A stretch of DNA of 64,000 nt from Promicromonospora sp. MEB111 (GCF_030209445.1 NZ_JARVSD010000019.1:1-64000); one strand, 5' to 3'. Positions 26,483-36,130 are shown, counted from the first letter of the stretch. Numbers and translations: made by a program. Notes: generated by a model from the letters alone, not told the origin.

Positions 26483-27541
26483 ATGGCACAGGTGGGTACG
26501 ACAGACGGCATCAACCTCGCGGTGGTCGCGGGTGACGGCATCGGTACCGAGGTCGTGGAGCAAGGTCTCTCCGTCCTCGAGGCGGCACTGGCGCCGTCGG
26601 GTACCAAGCTCTCCACCACCGAGTTCGATCTCGGTGCGCGGCGCTGGCACGCGACGGGCGAGACCCTCACCGACGAGGACCTCGAGCGGATCAAGGGGCA
26701 GGACGCGATCCTGCTGGGCGCGATCGGCGACCCGTCGGTCCCGAGCGGCGTGCTGGAGCGCGGGCTGCTGCTCAAGCTCCGCTTCGCGCTGGACCACTAC
26801 GTGAACCTGCGCCCGACCAAGCTCTACGAGGGTGTCTCCAGCCCGCTCGCCGACCCGGGCGAGATCGACTTCGTCGTGGTCCGCGAGGGCACCGAGGGTC
26901 CGTACGTCGGCAACGGCGGCGCGCTGCGTGTCGGCACGCCGCACGAGATCGCCACCGAGGTCAGCGTCAACACCGCGTTCGGCGTCGAGCGCGTGGTCCG
27001 GGACGCGTTCGCGCGCGCCGCCGCCCGCCCGCGCAAGCACCTCACGCTGGTGCACAAGCACAACGTGCTGGTGCACGCCGGCCACCTGTGGCGCCGTACG
27101 GTCGAGGCGGTGAACGCGGAGTTCCCCGACGTCACCACCGACTACGCGCACGTGGACGCCGCGACCATCTACCTCACCACGAACCCGAGCCGGTTCGACG
27201 TGATCGTCACGGACAACCTCTTCGGCGACATCCTCACCGACCAGGCCGCCGCGATCTCGGGCGGCATCGGGCTGGCCGCCTCGGCCAACATCAACCCGGA
27301 CCGCACCGCGCCGTCGATGTTCGAGCCGGTGCACGGCTCCGCGCCCGACATCGCCGGCCAGGGCAAGGCCGACCCCACCGCGACGATCCTGTCCGTCGCC
27401 CTGCTGCTCGACCACCTGGGTTTCGCGGCCGAGTCCGCGCGCGTCCAGGACGCCGTCGCCGCCGACCTCGCGTCGCGCGGTGACGTAGTACGCACGACCG
27501 ACCAGGTAGGCCGCGACATCGCGGCCCGCGTGATCGGGTAG
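26483..27541 (+). CDS. leuB: 3-Isopropylmalate dehydrogenase
   Basis: LeuB oxidises and decarboxylates 3-isopropylmalate with NAD+ in leucine synthesis. In organisms with citramalate synthase it also handles 3-methylmalate on the route to 2-oxobutyrate, so it may serve cimA in this window. The 352-residue protein has [14 protein letters not shown], the substrate/metal Asp segment [17 protein letters not shown] and the NAD-binding [20 protein letters not shown]. No leuA or leuCD lies in this window. The start is set by the leaderless promoter 6 nt upstream; a hairpin follows the stop. Confidence 0.96.
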   Translation: MAQVGTTDGINLAVVAGDGIGTEVVEQGLSVLEAALAPSGTKLSTTEFDLGARRWHATGETLTDEDLERIKGQDAILLGAIGDPSVPSGVLERGLLLKLRFALDHYVNLRPTKLYEGVSSPLADPGEIDFVVVREGTEGPYVGNGGALRVGTPHEIATEVSVNTAFGVERVVRDAFARAAARPRKHLTLVHKHNVLVHAGHLWRRTVEAVNAEFPDVTTDYAHVDAATIYLTTNPSRFDVIVTDNLFGDILTDQAAAISGGIGLAASANINPDRTAPSMFEPVHGSAPDIAGQGKADPTATILSVALLLDHLGFAAESARVQDAVAADLASRGDVVRTTDQVGRDIAARVIG

Positions 27542-27555
27542 CACGCCTCACGAAG

Positions 27556-27593
27556 GCGGCGCCCGGGTCTCGCAGACCGATCCCGGGCGCCGC
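27556..27593 (+). terminator. Terminator after leuB
   Basis: A 12-bp perfect stem (27556-27567 with 27582-27593) with a 14-nt loop begins 15 bp after the leuB stop. Confidence 0.65.
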
Positions 27594-27697
27594 TCTCGTA
27601 TGTCGGGAGCCGTCCGGGCAGACGTCCGGCTCGGATCGCTCCGCCGCCTTGCCGGGCGTGGAAGACTGACAGCAGCATTCCGGTGAAAGGCATCGAC

Positions 27698-28828
27698 ATG
27701 ACAACTACGACGGACCCCATCCTCCCGACCAGGCTCGAAGACCTGGTGGCACTCTTCGACGTGCGGCCCACCGACGCGCCGACGCCGGACGAGGAGCGCA
27801 TCGAGGCGCTCCGCGCCCCGAAGTTCGGGACCAAGTTCTCCGACCACATGGCACGCGTCTCCTGGAGCAGTGCCGACGGCTGGAAGGACCGGCGGATCGA
27901 GCAGTACGGCCCGCTCCAGCTCGACCCCGCCACGGCGGTGCTGCACTACGCGCAGGAGATCTTCGAGGGCCTCAAGGCCTACAAGCATGCCGACGGCTCG
28001 GTCTGGACGTTCCGCCCCGACCAGAACGCCGCGCGCTTTGCCCGCTCGGCGCACCGCCTCGCCCTGCCCGCCCTGAGCGTCGACGACTTCATCGGGTCGC
28101 TGGCCGCGCTGGTCCGCACCGACATCGACTGGGTGCCGGACGGCGAGGACTCGTCCCTCTACCTGCGGCCCTTCATGTACGCGTCGGAGGCGTTCCTGGG
28201 CGTGCGCCCGGCGCTCGAGGTCGAGTACCTGGTGATCGCCTCGCCGGTGGGCCCGTACTTCGCGGGCGGCGTGCGGCCCGTGTCGATCTATGTGTCCCAG
28301 GAGTACCACCGGGCCGGCCCGCCCGGAGGCACCGGCGACGCGAAGTTCGGCGGCAACTACGCCGCCAGCCTGCTGCCGCAGCTCGAGGCGCAGAAGGAGG
28401 GCTTCGACCAGGTGTGCTTCCTGGACGCCGCCACCAACACCTACCTCGAAGAGCTCGGCGGCATGAACGTCTTCCTCGTGACGGACGACGGCACGCTGCA
28501 CACCCCCGAGCTCGGCTCGATCCTGGAGGGGATCACGCGCAGCTCGGTGCTCCAGCTCGCCGCCGACCGCGGCTACGACGTGGTGGAGCGGCGCATCCCG
28601 CTCGCCGAGGTCGTGGCCGGGCTCGAGTCCGGAGCGGTCAAGGAGTTCTTCGCCTGCGGCACCGCCGCCGTCGTGACGCCCGTGGGGCGCCTCGCGGGCT
28701 CGACGTTCGACCACGAGGTCAACGGGGGTGAGCCGGGCGAGCTCACGATGTCGATCCGCCAGGAGCTCACCGACATCCAGTACGGCCGTGCCGAGGACCG
28801 GCACGGCTGGATGCGCCGGCTGGCCTGA
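27698..28828 (+). CDS. ilvE: Branched-chain amino acid aminotransferase
   Basis: IlvE performs the last step of leucine, isoleucine and valine synthesis, moving the amino group from glutamate with pyridoxal phosphate. The 376-residue product is the actinobacterial/eukaryotic class IV form. The PLP lysine is in GDAKFGGNYAAS (about residue 208); the substrate segments YAQEIFEGLKAYKHADG and LEELGGMNVFLV are conserved. ATG 27698 lies 7 nt after GAAAGG; the GTG at 27683 is less likely. It has its own 156-bp upstream region after the leuB terminator. Confidence 0.95.
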   Translation: MTTTTDPILPTRLEDLVALFDVRPTDAPTPDEERIEALRAPKFGTKFSDHMARVSWSSADGWKDRRIEQYGPLQLDPATAVLHYAQEIFEGLKAYKHADGSVWTFRPDQNAARFARSAHRLALPALSVDDFIGSLAALVRTDIDWVPDGEDSSLYLRPFMYASEAFLGVRPALEVEYLVIASPVGPYFAGGVRPVSIYVSQEYHRAGPPGGTGDAKFGGNYAASLLPQLEAQKEGFDQVCFLDAATNTYLEELGGMNVFLVTDDGTLHTPELGSILEGITRSSVLQLAADRGYDVVERRIPLAEVVAGLESGAVKEFFACGTAAVVTPVGRLAGSTFDHEVNGGEPGELTMSIRQELTDIQYGRAEDRHGWMRRLA

Positions 28829-28847
28829 CCACCGTCGACGCGGTCGG

Positions 28848-29678
28848 TCAGCCCCAGAGGCGACCGATCGCGTCCCTGGCCACCAGGAACCCCACGATGC
28901 CGACCACCCAGGCGGTGGTGCTCGCGGCGTTCCTGGTGAGCCAGCCGTCGAGCCGCCGCAGCGGACGCTCCACGAGCCGCGCGGCGAACAGGCGGGCCGC
29001 CGTGAGCACCAGCGCGGGTGCGATCATCACCACGCAGTAGCCCAGGATCCACAGTCCCGACACCGGCCAGTCCGGGCCCTGCGTGCCGATCAGGCCGAGC
29101 GCCGCCAGGTAGGGCAGCATCGTCGCGACCTCGACCAGCCCGGCCCCGACCGCCAGCCCGGCCAGCGCCGTACGGCTGCCCGACTCGCTGCCGAGCGCCC
29201 GCTCCCGCCAGCGGTTCAGCTTCCCCGGGCGGGGCATCGGGGCGTCCGTCGCCGGGGTCCCGTCCGGTGCCGCCCGGCCCGGCGCGCTCGTGCCCGGTGC
29301 TGCATCGGCGGTCACGGCCTCCGCGGTCTTGCTCTCCTTGGACGGCTCCAGCTTGAAGCTCCACGCGAACAGCCCGATGCCGACCAGGAGCTGCGCGACG
29401 AGGAACGGACGCGCGCCGGACAGGGAGGACAGCGTGTCGCCCAGCGCGCCGGCCCCGAGCAGGATCGCCAGCCCGACCAGGGCGTAGAAGCCGGCGATCG
29501 ACCCGAGGTAGACGACCATCCGGCCCAGCCGCACCCGGCCGGGCGCCATGAGCAGCCACACGGGGATCAGCAGGGTGCCGAAGCTCGTCGAGTCGATGAG
29601 CGCGAGCACGGCCAGCGCGCCGATCAGCGCGGCACCCGTGAGCTCGCCGGAGATGAGGTCCATGCCGACCAGCCTCAT
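28848..29678 (-). CDS. GAP/SfLAP-family six-span membrane protein
   Basis: A 276-residue cytoplasmic-membrane protein with three hydrophobic segments, a central hydrophilic linker rich in Pro/Ala (about residues 120-165) and three more segments. The N-terminal LIGALAVLALIDSTSFGTLLIPVWLLM resembles the first span of the GAP family, which includes mycobacterial Sap, needed for sulfolipid transport. No lipid locus is adjacent, so the substrate is unknown. It is convergent with ilvE and diverges from the histidine kinase. An internal ATG at 29663 could also be the start. Confidence 0.7.
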   Translation of the reverse strand: MRLVGMDLISGELTGAALIGALAVLALIDSTSFGTLLIPVWLLMAPGRVRLGRMVVYLGSIAGFYALVGLAILLGAGALGDTLSSLSGARPFLVAQLLVGIGLFAWSFKLEPSKESKTAEAVTADAAPGTSAPGRAAPDGTPATDAPMPRPGKLNRWRERALGSESGSRTALAGLAVGAGLVEVATMLPYLAALGLIGTQGPDWPVSGLWILGYCVVMIAPALVLTAARLFAARLVERPLRRLDGWLTRNAASTTAWVVGIVGFLVARDAIGRLWG

Positions 29679-29723
29679 GCCTGCCGTGCGCGAGCACATC
29701 CGCCGAACCGCCGAGACCCGATA

Positions 29724-29736
29724 CATCCTTCGGATG
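29724..29736. promoter_or_regulatory. Palindrome CATCC-TTC-GGATG upstream of the histidine kinase
   Basis: This 13-bp inverted repeat lies 36 bp before the kinase start and 46 bp before the divergent membrane-protein start. It could be the binding site of the LuxR-type response regulator encoded downstream (autoregulation) or of another regulator. Confidence 0.4.
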
Positions 29737-29771
29737 ACCCGTGGCGCGCGGCATCGTGCTGAGATGGACGC

Positions 29772-31241
29772 ATGTCCCGCCTGTCCGAGCTGATCGCACC
29801 CGTCGTCAAGGTCGTCACGGCCGAGGACCGGCGCGGCGACATGATCACGGCGGCGGGAATCCTCGTGACTGCGCTGGCGCTCGACGCGCTCGGTCTGATC
29901 CGGACGTCCTGGAGCGGCCTGCCGGACGTACCGTCGTGGTGGTTCGCGATCCCGGCCGCCATCGGTTGCACCGCGCTGATCTGGCGCCGGGTCCGCCCGC
30001 TGGCGGTGCTCGGCGTCGCCACCGTCGCCTTCGTCGTCGACGTGGTGCTCGGCGGCAGCGTCGGCCTCATCGTCGTCCTCTGGGAGGCGCTGTACGCCGT
30101 CCACCTGCACGGCAGCCGGGTCGCCCGGCACGTCAGCATCGTCGGGGTCGCGCTGCTGACCGCAGCCCTGACGATCGCCATCGCCGTCGTCACCGGGCAG
30201 CTCCGGCCCACGGTCCTCGTCGGGCTGCAGGCGGTCACCCTCCTGGTCATGCCCATGTGGTGGGGCACCAACGTGCGGCAGGGCCGCGAGCTCACCGCCG
30301 CCGCGCACGAACGGGAACGCCTCGAACGCGAGCGCGGCACCGTGCTCCTGCGCCTCGCCGAGTCGGCGCGGCACGACGCCGTCCGCGCCGAGCGCACCAC
30401 CGTCGCCCGCGACCTGCACGACGTCGTCGCCTCGCATCTCTCCGCCATCGCCATCACCTCCGGCGCGGCGCTCGCGGGGGCCGACGACCCCGAGCGCGAC
30501 CGCGCCGCACTGCGCAGCATCCGGGCGGAGAGCCTGGCCTCGCTGCAGGACATGCAGGCGATGATCCGGGTGCTGCGGACCGACACGGAGCCCGGCGGTG
30601 CGCGGCCGGAAGGCGCCGGGCCGGGCGACGCCGGGCAGGGTGGCACCGGGCGGGACGACGCCGTGCGGCAGATCGCCGGTCAGAACCGGGACACGAACGG
30701 CGCGGGCGGCACAGGGAGCGGAGCCGACCTCGTGGCTGCGTCGCGCGCCGCCCAGCTGGCCCCGGTGATCGAGCAGGCGCGGCTCGCCGGCCTGGACCTG
30801 GGCGTGTCCGACCCCGACGGCGTCCTGACGGGCGCGACGCCCCTGCCCGCCGCGGTGGACCACGCGGTGTACCGGGTGGTCCGGGAGGCGCTGACGAACG
30901 TCCACAAGCACGGCGGCGCACGGGCCGACCTGAGCTTCGCCGCCGACGGGCCGCTCGAGATCGAGGTGCACGACGTGGGGGCGGTGCACGCCCGGACGGC
31001 CCGTCCACGGGCGGACGTCGGCGAAGGCACCGGGATCGGACTGGTCTCGATGCGGGAGCGTGTCGAGTCCCTCGGCGGATCGTTCTGGGCGGGGCCGGGG
31101 GACGCCGGTACGCCGTCGGCTCACCGTCGGTCCGGGCCGACGACGGCGGGGTGGCTGGTCCGCGCCGTCCTGCCCCTGCCCGACCGGGCCGGCGCGGGCT
31201 CGGTCTCGCCGCAGCGTCCCGCGCCGGGCGTCACCGCATGA
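29772..31241 (+). CDS. Sensor histidine kinase (HisKA_3 / NarL-type)
   Basis: The 489-residue membrane kinase has about five to six hydrophobic segments (residues 25-165), a short coiled linker rich in Arg/Glu, the phosphorylated His216 in VARDLHDVVASHLSAIA and a C-terminal ATPase domain with YRVVREALTNVHKHG (N-box) and GTGIGLVSMRERV (G-box). A Gly-rich low-complexity insertion (about residues 275-320) separates the two kinase domains. The sensing part has no large extracytoplasmic loop, so it likely senses the membrane. It overlaps the response regulator gene by ATGA. Confidence 0.9.
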   Translation: MSRLSELIAPVVKVVTAEDRRGDMITAAGILVTALALDALGLIRTSWSGLPDVPSWWFAIPAAIGCTALIWRRVRPLAVLGVATVAFVVDVVLGGSVGLIVVLWEALYAVHLHGSRVARHVSIVGVALLTAALTIAIAVVTGQLRPTVLVGLQAVTLLVMPMWWGTNVRQGRELTAAAHERERLERERGTVLLRLAESARHDAVRAERTTVARDLHDVVASHLSAIAITSGAALAGADDPERDRAALRSIRAESLASLQDMQAMIRVLRTDTEPGGARPEGAGPGDAGQGGTGRDDAVRQIAGQNRDTNGAGGTGSGADLVAASRAAQLAPVIEQARLAGLDLGVSDPDGVLTGATPLPAAVDHAVYRVVREALTNVHKHGGARADLSFAADGPLEIEVHDVGAVHARTARPRADVGEGTGIGLVSMRERVESLGGSFWAGPGDAGTPSAHRRSGPTTAGWLVRAVLPLPDRAGAGSVSPQRPAPGVTA

Positions 31242-31897
31242 TCCGCGTCCTGCTCGCCGACGACCACGCGGCGATCCGCGCGGGTCTGCGCATGCTGCTC
31301 GCGAACGCCGGAGACATCGAGGTGGTCGGCGAGGCCGGCGACGGTGCGGCCGCCGTGACCAATGCCCGCGCACTGCGCCCCGACGTGGTGCTGATGGACG
31401 TTCGCATGCCCGGCACCGACGGCGTGACCGCGACCCGGCAGATCGTCGACGAGGGGCTGTCCGAGGTCCTCGTGCTCACGACCTTCGACCTCGACGAGTA
31501 CGTGTTCGGGGCGCTGCGCGCCGGGGCGGCCGGCTTCCTCCTCAAGACCGCGGAGGCGTCCGCCCTGGTCGACGCGGTGCGGCACGTCGCGGCCGGCGAC
31601 GGCGTGGTGGCGCCGGAGGTGACCCGGCGGCTCATCGCCGAGCTGTCCGCGCCGGCCCGCAACGGCGTCGGCCATCGGGGCGGGTCCGGGGCGGCGGCCC
31701 TGCCCGCCGACCTGACGCCGCGGGAGCGCGACGTCCTCGCGGGCCTGGGCTCCGGCCTGTCGAACGCGGAGCTCGCCGCCGAGCTGACCATCAGCGAGGC
31801 CACCGCCAAGACCCACGTGTCGCGCGTGCTCGCCAAGCTCGGCGTGACGTCCCGCGTCCAGGCGGCGATCGCGGCCCGCGACGCGGGGCTGGCGTGA
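31238..31897 (+). CDS. LuxR/NarL-type response regulator
   Basis: The 219-residue partner of the preceding kinase. Its receiver domain has the acidic pair Asp8-Asp9, the phosphorylated Asp54 in VVLMDVRMPG, Thr in LTTFDLDEYV and Lys in FLLKTAEA. The C-terminal helix-turn-helix (about residues 150-215) reads LTPRERDVLAGLGSGLSNAELA and ISEATAKTHVSRVLAKL. It probably binds near its own operon and that of membrane targets; none can be proved here. It is convergent with the FtsX-type permease gene. Confidence 0.92.
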   Translation: MIRVLLADDHAAIRAGLRMLLANAGDIEVVGEAGDGAAAVTNARALRPDVVLMDVRMPGTDGVTATRQIVDEGLSEVLVLTTFDLDEYVFGALRAGAAGFLLKTAEASALVDAVRHVAAGDGVVAPEVTRRLIAELSAPARNGVGHRGGSGAAALPADLTPRERDVLAGLGSGLSNAELAAELTISEATAKTHVSRVLAKLGVTSRVQAAIAARDAGLA

Positions 31898-31958
31898 GGC
31901 GGCGCCCTGCCCGGTGGGGACGCCACCCACCCCGACACCCGAGAGCTGGCCGTCACCG

Positions 31959-34682
31959 CTAACCCAGCCGTCGGGCCAGCAGGCGTCGTGGTCGCGCGGC
32001 CAGCCAGGCTGAGGCGATCGCGAGGACCGGGAGCGTCACCGCCAGCCCGAGGAGCCACAGCCACGGGACCTCGACGGCCCATGCCCCCGGGATGTCCGCG
32101 GGCACCCATGGCCGCTGGAGCTGGACGAGCGCCGCACCGAGGACTCCGCCCGCGCCGAGCCCGAGGACGGTGCCGACCACGGAGATCGCCCCCGCATGCG
32201 CCGCGACGATCTTGCGGCGCGTCCGGGGCGCTGCCCCGACTGCGTCGAGCGTGGCCAGGTCCGGCCGGGACTCCACCGCAGCCAGTCCGGCTGCGAGCCA
32301 CGTGACGACCAGTGCCACGAGCACCGCCAGCAGGGCGATGACCGGAGCGCCGATCGCATCGGCCCCGGGCTCGTAGCCGAGCTCGGTCCGGGCCGAGAGA
32401 TGTGTCCGGCTGTCGTCGTCCGATCCGGTCCCGTCCGCGAACGGATCGACTCCCGGCGGTATCGCGATGTCGCCGAGCCGGTGCGACAACGCCTGCGTCT
32501 GCGCTGCGGTGGGGATCGTGTCCGTCTCGACGACGAACCGTCCCACCCGGGGCTCGCCGGCCAGGGTGTCGAGCAGCGCCGGTGGCACGAGGGGGAGATT
32601 CGGAACGACCTCGGTACCGTCGCCGACCTCCGTGGCGGGAACCCGGACGGTGCGTTCCCTGGGGGGTGCGAACGCCACACCCTGACCGGTCAGGGTGTGG
32701 GCCTGGATCCTCAGCCGAGCGGTTCCGTCAGCATCCGTGCTGCCGTGAGGAACTACCGCCCTGCCGTCGCGGAGGGCCGTCACGGCAGTGTCGGCTGCCG
32801 TTCCGGTCAGGCCGAGCAGCGGCACGAGGTTGCCGTCGTCCACGACCGGCCCCGCGGGCTCGCCGCCGCCGGGCCACGATCGATCGGCTTCGGTGGTGAC
32901 GATGACCGTCGTCGGCCACCCGTCGGACGTCTCCGTGAGGACGGGGACCGGGGTGACCGCGGTGACATCCGGGAGCACGTCTCGCACCGTCGACTCGATC
33001 TCCGGGCGGAGCTCGGCGAGGTCCAGCGCGGTGTTCGCGTAGACGATCGTCGTGCCGGGCGTCGAGGCGGGTAGGTAAGCGCGCTCCTGGTACCGCGCCT
33101 CGGATGTCACGAAGACGAGCCCAGCGGTCGCGCCGGCGACGGCGACGAGAACCGCGGCGACGGCGGGCGACGTCCGCTGCCGGTGTCTGGCGGCGTCCCT
33201 GAGGGCGAAGCGGGCGGGCAGCGGGAGCCTGCCCGACAGCCTGGCGAGACCGGCGACGATGCCCCCGGTGGTCAGGACGAGCCCGATCTCCGCGACGACG
33301 ACGCACCAGGCAAGGAGGACGCCGCCGTCCCCGGCGGTCGCGGCGGCGACGGCGCCGGTCAGGCCGGCTCCTGCGAGGATCACCCCGAGCACGACGGACC
33401 AGCCCTTGACCCTGTGCTGTCTGCGCCGCCCGGTCAGCGTGGCGACGACGTCGAGCCGGGCGGCGGCCCGTGCCGGCAGCCACGCCGCCGCGACAGCCAC
33501 GACCGCACCGAGGAGCACCATCGCGCCGACCCGGGGCCATGGCACGACCACGACCGTGAACTCGAAGTACCGGAGCGGAACGGTGGCGACGGCGACCCCG
33601 GCGAGCGCCGCGATCACCGATGCCCCGAGCCCGACGGCGATCGCTGGGATCATCGCGAGTGCACGAAGCGCTCTGGGCGAGGCGCCCTGTGCCGCGGCGA
33701 CCGCGAGCGAGCGTTCCTGCCGCCGCGCGCTGACGGCGAAGGCTGGGCCGACGATCAGGATCCCTTCGAGCAGCGCGATGATCGTGATGGCCCCGCCGAG
33801 GGCGACTTCGTTCGCGTCCAGAGCCTCGTAGGGGTGGTCGAACGTCTCGGCCTCCGGCGGCGGAAGGTGGGTCAGCACCTCCTGGCTGATCACCGCAACG
33901 CCGTGCTCGTTGAGCCGCAGCGCGTCGTCCCACGTCACGGGGGTGGGCCCGGAGACGAACCAGCCGACCTCTCCCCAACCGGCGACGTCCACCAGCGAGG
34001 GGGACACGTCCTCGGGCGCCGTGTGCACCACTGCGCCGGAGTCCTTGGGCAGGTGTCGGCCGAGCAGCCCGGAGACCGTCAACGTCTCGGTGCTGCCGCT
34101 GTCCCGCATCTCGACCACGACGGTATCGCCGACGTCGACGCCGATCTGCGCGGCGACCTCACGTGAGATCGCGATCTCACCAGGTCCGGGGGCGATGCCC
34201 GCGCGGAGCTTGAAGGCCGCCGCGACGTCGGCGTCCCTCAGATCGGTCTGCGCCATCTTGCTGGTGAGCTGCGGCCCGGGGCCGTGGAGCACCACCTGGG
34301 CGGTCTCGACGGGGACGAGGCGGTCGCCCGGGGGGAGCGCCTCGGCCAGCACCTTCTCGTGCTCGGCTCGTGTCGGCGGCTCGTCGGATTCCGCATCGAG
34401 GCCCCAGGTGGCGTTCGTCGCGTCGAAGGTCTGCAGCACGCGCCCGGCGCCCAGGTAGTCGAGCGAGGCCTGCAGGTCGGGGCCCAGCGACTCGTCGCGG
34501 ACGGTCTCCGGGCTGTCCTTGCTCGACTCCAAGGCGGTGAACGCCGTGGTCCCGGCCAGGACCGGCACCGCCACCATCACGGCCACCAGCGCGGTTCGCC
34601 CGAGATGCCGGCGAGCGTCGCGCCGGGCAAGACGCAGCCCGATCCGCCAGCGGGCGACCACGCGGTTCAGCGCCTCGCTCAT
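31959..34682 (-). CDS. FtsX/MacB-type ABC permease
   Basis: A 907-residue membrane protein with an N-terminal span (about residues 24-45), a large extracytoplasmic domain to about residue 245, a first group of spans (about 250-400), further spans, a second extracytoplasmic domain (about 480-700) and a final FtsX group of three spans (about 745-900). The FtsX_permease motif recurs as ARRQERSLAVAAAQGASPRAL and SRPDLATLDAVGAAPRTRR, both cytosolic loops that meet the ATPase. Such systems move lipids, peptides or drugs across or out of the membrane. It overlaps the ATPase by ATGA. Confidence 0.85.
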   Translation of the reverse strand: MSEALNRVVARWRIGLRLARRDARRHLGRTALVAVMVAVPVLAGTTAFTALESSKDSPETVRDESLGPDLQASLDYLGAGRVLQTFDATNATWGLDAESDEPPTRAEHEKVLAEALPPGDRLVPVETAQVVLHGPGPQLTSKMAQTDLRDADVAAAFKLRAGIAPGPGEIAISREVAAQIGVDVGDTVVVEMRDSGSTETLTVSGLLGRHLPKDSGAVVHTAPEDVSPSLVDVAGWGEVGWFVSGPTPVTWDDALRLNEHGVAVISQEVLTHLPPPEAETFDHPYEALDANEVALGGAITIIALLEGILIVGPAFAVSARRQERSLAVAAAQGASPRALRALAMIPAIAVGLGASVIAALAGVAVATVPLRYFEFTVVVVPWPRVGAMVLLGAVVAVAAAWLPARAAARLDVVATLTGRRRQHRVKGWSVVLGVILAGAGLTGAVAAATAGDGGVLLAWCVVVAEIGLVLTTGGIVAGLARLSGRLPLPARFALRDAARHRQRTSPAVAAVLVAVAGATAGLVFVTSEARYQERAYLPASTPGTTIVYANTALDLAELRPEIESTVRDVLPDVTAVTPVPVLTETSDGWPTTVIVTTEADRSWPGGGEPAGPVVDDGNLVPLLGLTGTAADTAVTALRDGRAVVPHGSTDADGTARLRIQAHTLTGQGVAFAPPRERTVRVPATEVGDGTEVVPNLPLVPPALLDTLAGEPRVGRFVVETDTIPTAAQTQALSHRLGDIAIPPGVDPFADGTGSDDDSRTHLSARTELGYEPGADAIGAPVIALLAVLVALVVTWLAAGLAAVESRPDLATLDAVGAAPRTRRKIVAAHAGAISVVGTVLGLGAGGVLGAALVQLQRPWVPADIPGAWAVEVPWLWLLGLAVTLPVLAIASAWLAARPRRLLARRLG

Positions 34683-35416
34683 GCCTCCCACTCCATCAGG
34701 TCGGCGGGCTCGCCCAGCGGATCGGCGACACGGCCCCCGGCGTCCGTGCCGGTAACCACACCGTCACGGAGGTGGATCGTGCGGTCCGCCCACGCCGCGT
34801 AGCGCGCGTCGTGGGTGACCAGCAGGCCTGCCGCGCCGGAGTCGACCCGGTCGCGCAACAGGCGGAGCACGGCCTCCCCGGTGACGGAGTCGAGCGCGCC
34901 CGTGGGCTCGTCCGCGAGGACCAGCCGACGTGGGCCCACCAGGGCTCGCGCGATCGCGACCCGCTGCTGCTGGCCACCGGAGAGGTCCTCCGGGAACCGT
35001 CCGGGCGCGACGTCCAGCCCGACGGCCTCGAGCGCCGCCAGGGCGCTCGCCCGTGCCGTGCGTACGGCGACGCCGTCCAGCTCCAGCGGCAGCGCCACGT
35101 TCTCCAGCGCGGTCAGCGCGGGGATCAGGTTCAGGTCCTGGAACACGTAGCCGACGTCGCGCCGCCGCACCTCGGCGCGGCGGCGTGCGTTCATCGCGGT
35201 GACGTCCCGTCCGGCGACGAGCACCCGGCCCGACGTCGCCGAGTCGAGACCTCCAGCCACGTTGAGCAGTGTCGACTTGCCAGATCCTGACGGGCCCATC
35301 ACGGCGACGAGCTCACCCTCGCGGACCGCGAGGTCGACGCCGCCGAGCGCGTGGACCTGTGTGGGCCCGCGTCCGTGGACGCGCGTCACGTTCGTCAGCT
35401 CCAGTACCACGGTCAT
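34679..35416 (-). CDS. ABC transporter ATP-binding protein (LolD/MacB type)
   Basis: A 245-residue ATPase with a full motif set: Walker A GPSGSGKSTL (about residues 41-50), Q-loop VGYVFQDLNLIPALTALENV, signature LSGGQQQRVAIARAL, Walker B LVLADEPTGALD and switch His in LLVTHDARYA. It energises the large FtsX-type permease, with which its gene overlaps by ATGA. Its own start overlaps the PadR stop, so all three genes form one operon under PadR control. Confidence 0.93.
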   Translation of the reverse strand: MTVVLELTNVTRVHGRGPTQVHALGGVDLAVREGELVAVMGPSGSGKSTLLNVAGGLDSATSGRVLVAGRDVTAMNARRRAEVRRRDVGYVFQDLNLIPALTALENVALPLELDGVAVRTARASALAALEAVGLDVAPGRFPEDLSGGQQQRVAIARALVGPRRLVLADEPTGALDSVTGEAVLRLLRDRVDSGAAGLLVTHDARYAAWADRTIHLRDGVVTGTDAGGRVADPLGEPADLMEWEA

Positions 35417-35994
35417 CGTGTGTTCCTCTTCGGTCGTTCGGACTGAGGTGTGGCGGCGACCGTCGCCTCGACGTGGTCCAGCCAGCGCGTTTCTGCCTCG
35501 ATGGCAAAGATCTGGGCGTCCAGGATCAGGGCCCGTGCCCGGTCGGCCAGCGGATCCACATCGCGTTTCGCCCGGGTCAGCGCGCGCAGTGCGCGCATGG
35601 TCTCGGACCGCTGCTCGCGTACCACTGCGGCCACATCGATCCCGGGAACGGTCACGGCCAGTGCAATCTTGATCGCCAGCTCGTCGCGTTCCGCCTTGCC
35701 GCGGTGGACCGGTGTGGTCCACCAGCTCACGGCGGTCTCGCGGCCTGACTCCGTGAGGTGGAAGCGTTCGGCCGGGCGGTGGGAGGCGAGGACCGATGGT
35801 GGATCGCCGTCCGTCGCCTGGTCGTCGACCGTCTCGACGAGGCCGTCACGATGCAGCCGGTTGAGCGTGGTGTACGACTGGCCGATGTTGAGCGGCCAGG
35901 AGCCGCCGGTGCGGCGTTCGAACTCCTGGCGGAGCTGGTAGCCGTTCATCGGCTGTTCGCTGAGCAGGGCGAGGAAGCCCTGGCGGACGGACAC
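35413..35994 (-). CDS. PadR-family transcriptional regulator
   Basis: The 193-residue repressor has an N-terminal winged helix-turn-helix (LALLSEQPMNGYQLRQEFE, then LNIGQSYTTLNRLHRDGLVE, residues about 4-80) and a C-terminal dimerisation domain of coiled helices. PadR proteins usually repress an adjacent efflux gene and are released by a ligand. GTG 35994 follows GGAGG with 7-nt spacing, which fixes the start. An AT-rich operator lies immediately upstream, so it should control itself and the ABC pair behind it. Confidence 0.88.
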   Translation of the reverse strand: MSVRQGFLALLSEQPMNGYQLRQEFERRTGGSWPLNIGQSYTTLNRLHRDGLVETVDDQATDGDPPSVLASHRPAERFHLTESGRETAVSWWTTPVHRGKAERDELAIKIALAVTVPGIDVAAVVREQRSETMRALRALTRAKRDVDPLADRARALILDAQIFAIEAETRWLDHVEATVAATPQSERPKRNTR

Positions 35995-36015
35995 GCAACC
36001 TCCAGTGGTTACCGG

Positions 36016-36053
36016 GTAAGTATCTGCGGGCAATACTTACCCAGTAAGTATTG
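36016..36053 (-). promoter_or_regulatory. PadR operator candidate with three half-sites
   Basis: The palindrome CAATACTTAC-CCA-GTAAGTATTG (36031-36053) has 10-bp perfect arms, and a third copy of GTAAGTAT lies at 36016-36023. The block is strikingly AT-rich for this genome and lies 22-59 bp upstream of the padR start, overlapping the expected promoter. Confidence 0.8.
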
Positions 36054-36092
36054 CCGCGTCAACGAGTGGGCGGCATCCGGTCCTGGCATGCG

Positions 36093-36130
36093 TCAGGCCC
36101 CCGGATCGGTCGAGCGATCCGGGGGCCTGA
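36093..36130. terminator. Terminator hairpin after the four-span protein gene
   Basis: A 16-bp perfect stem (36093-36108 with 36115-36130) and 6-nt loop lie 11 bp past the stop of the minus-strand gene at 36142. Confidence 0.7.
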
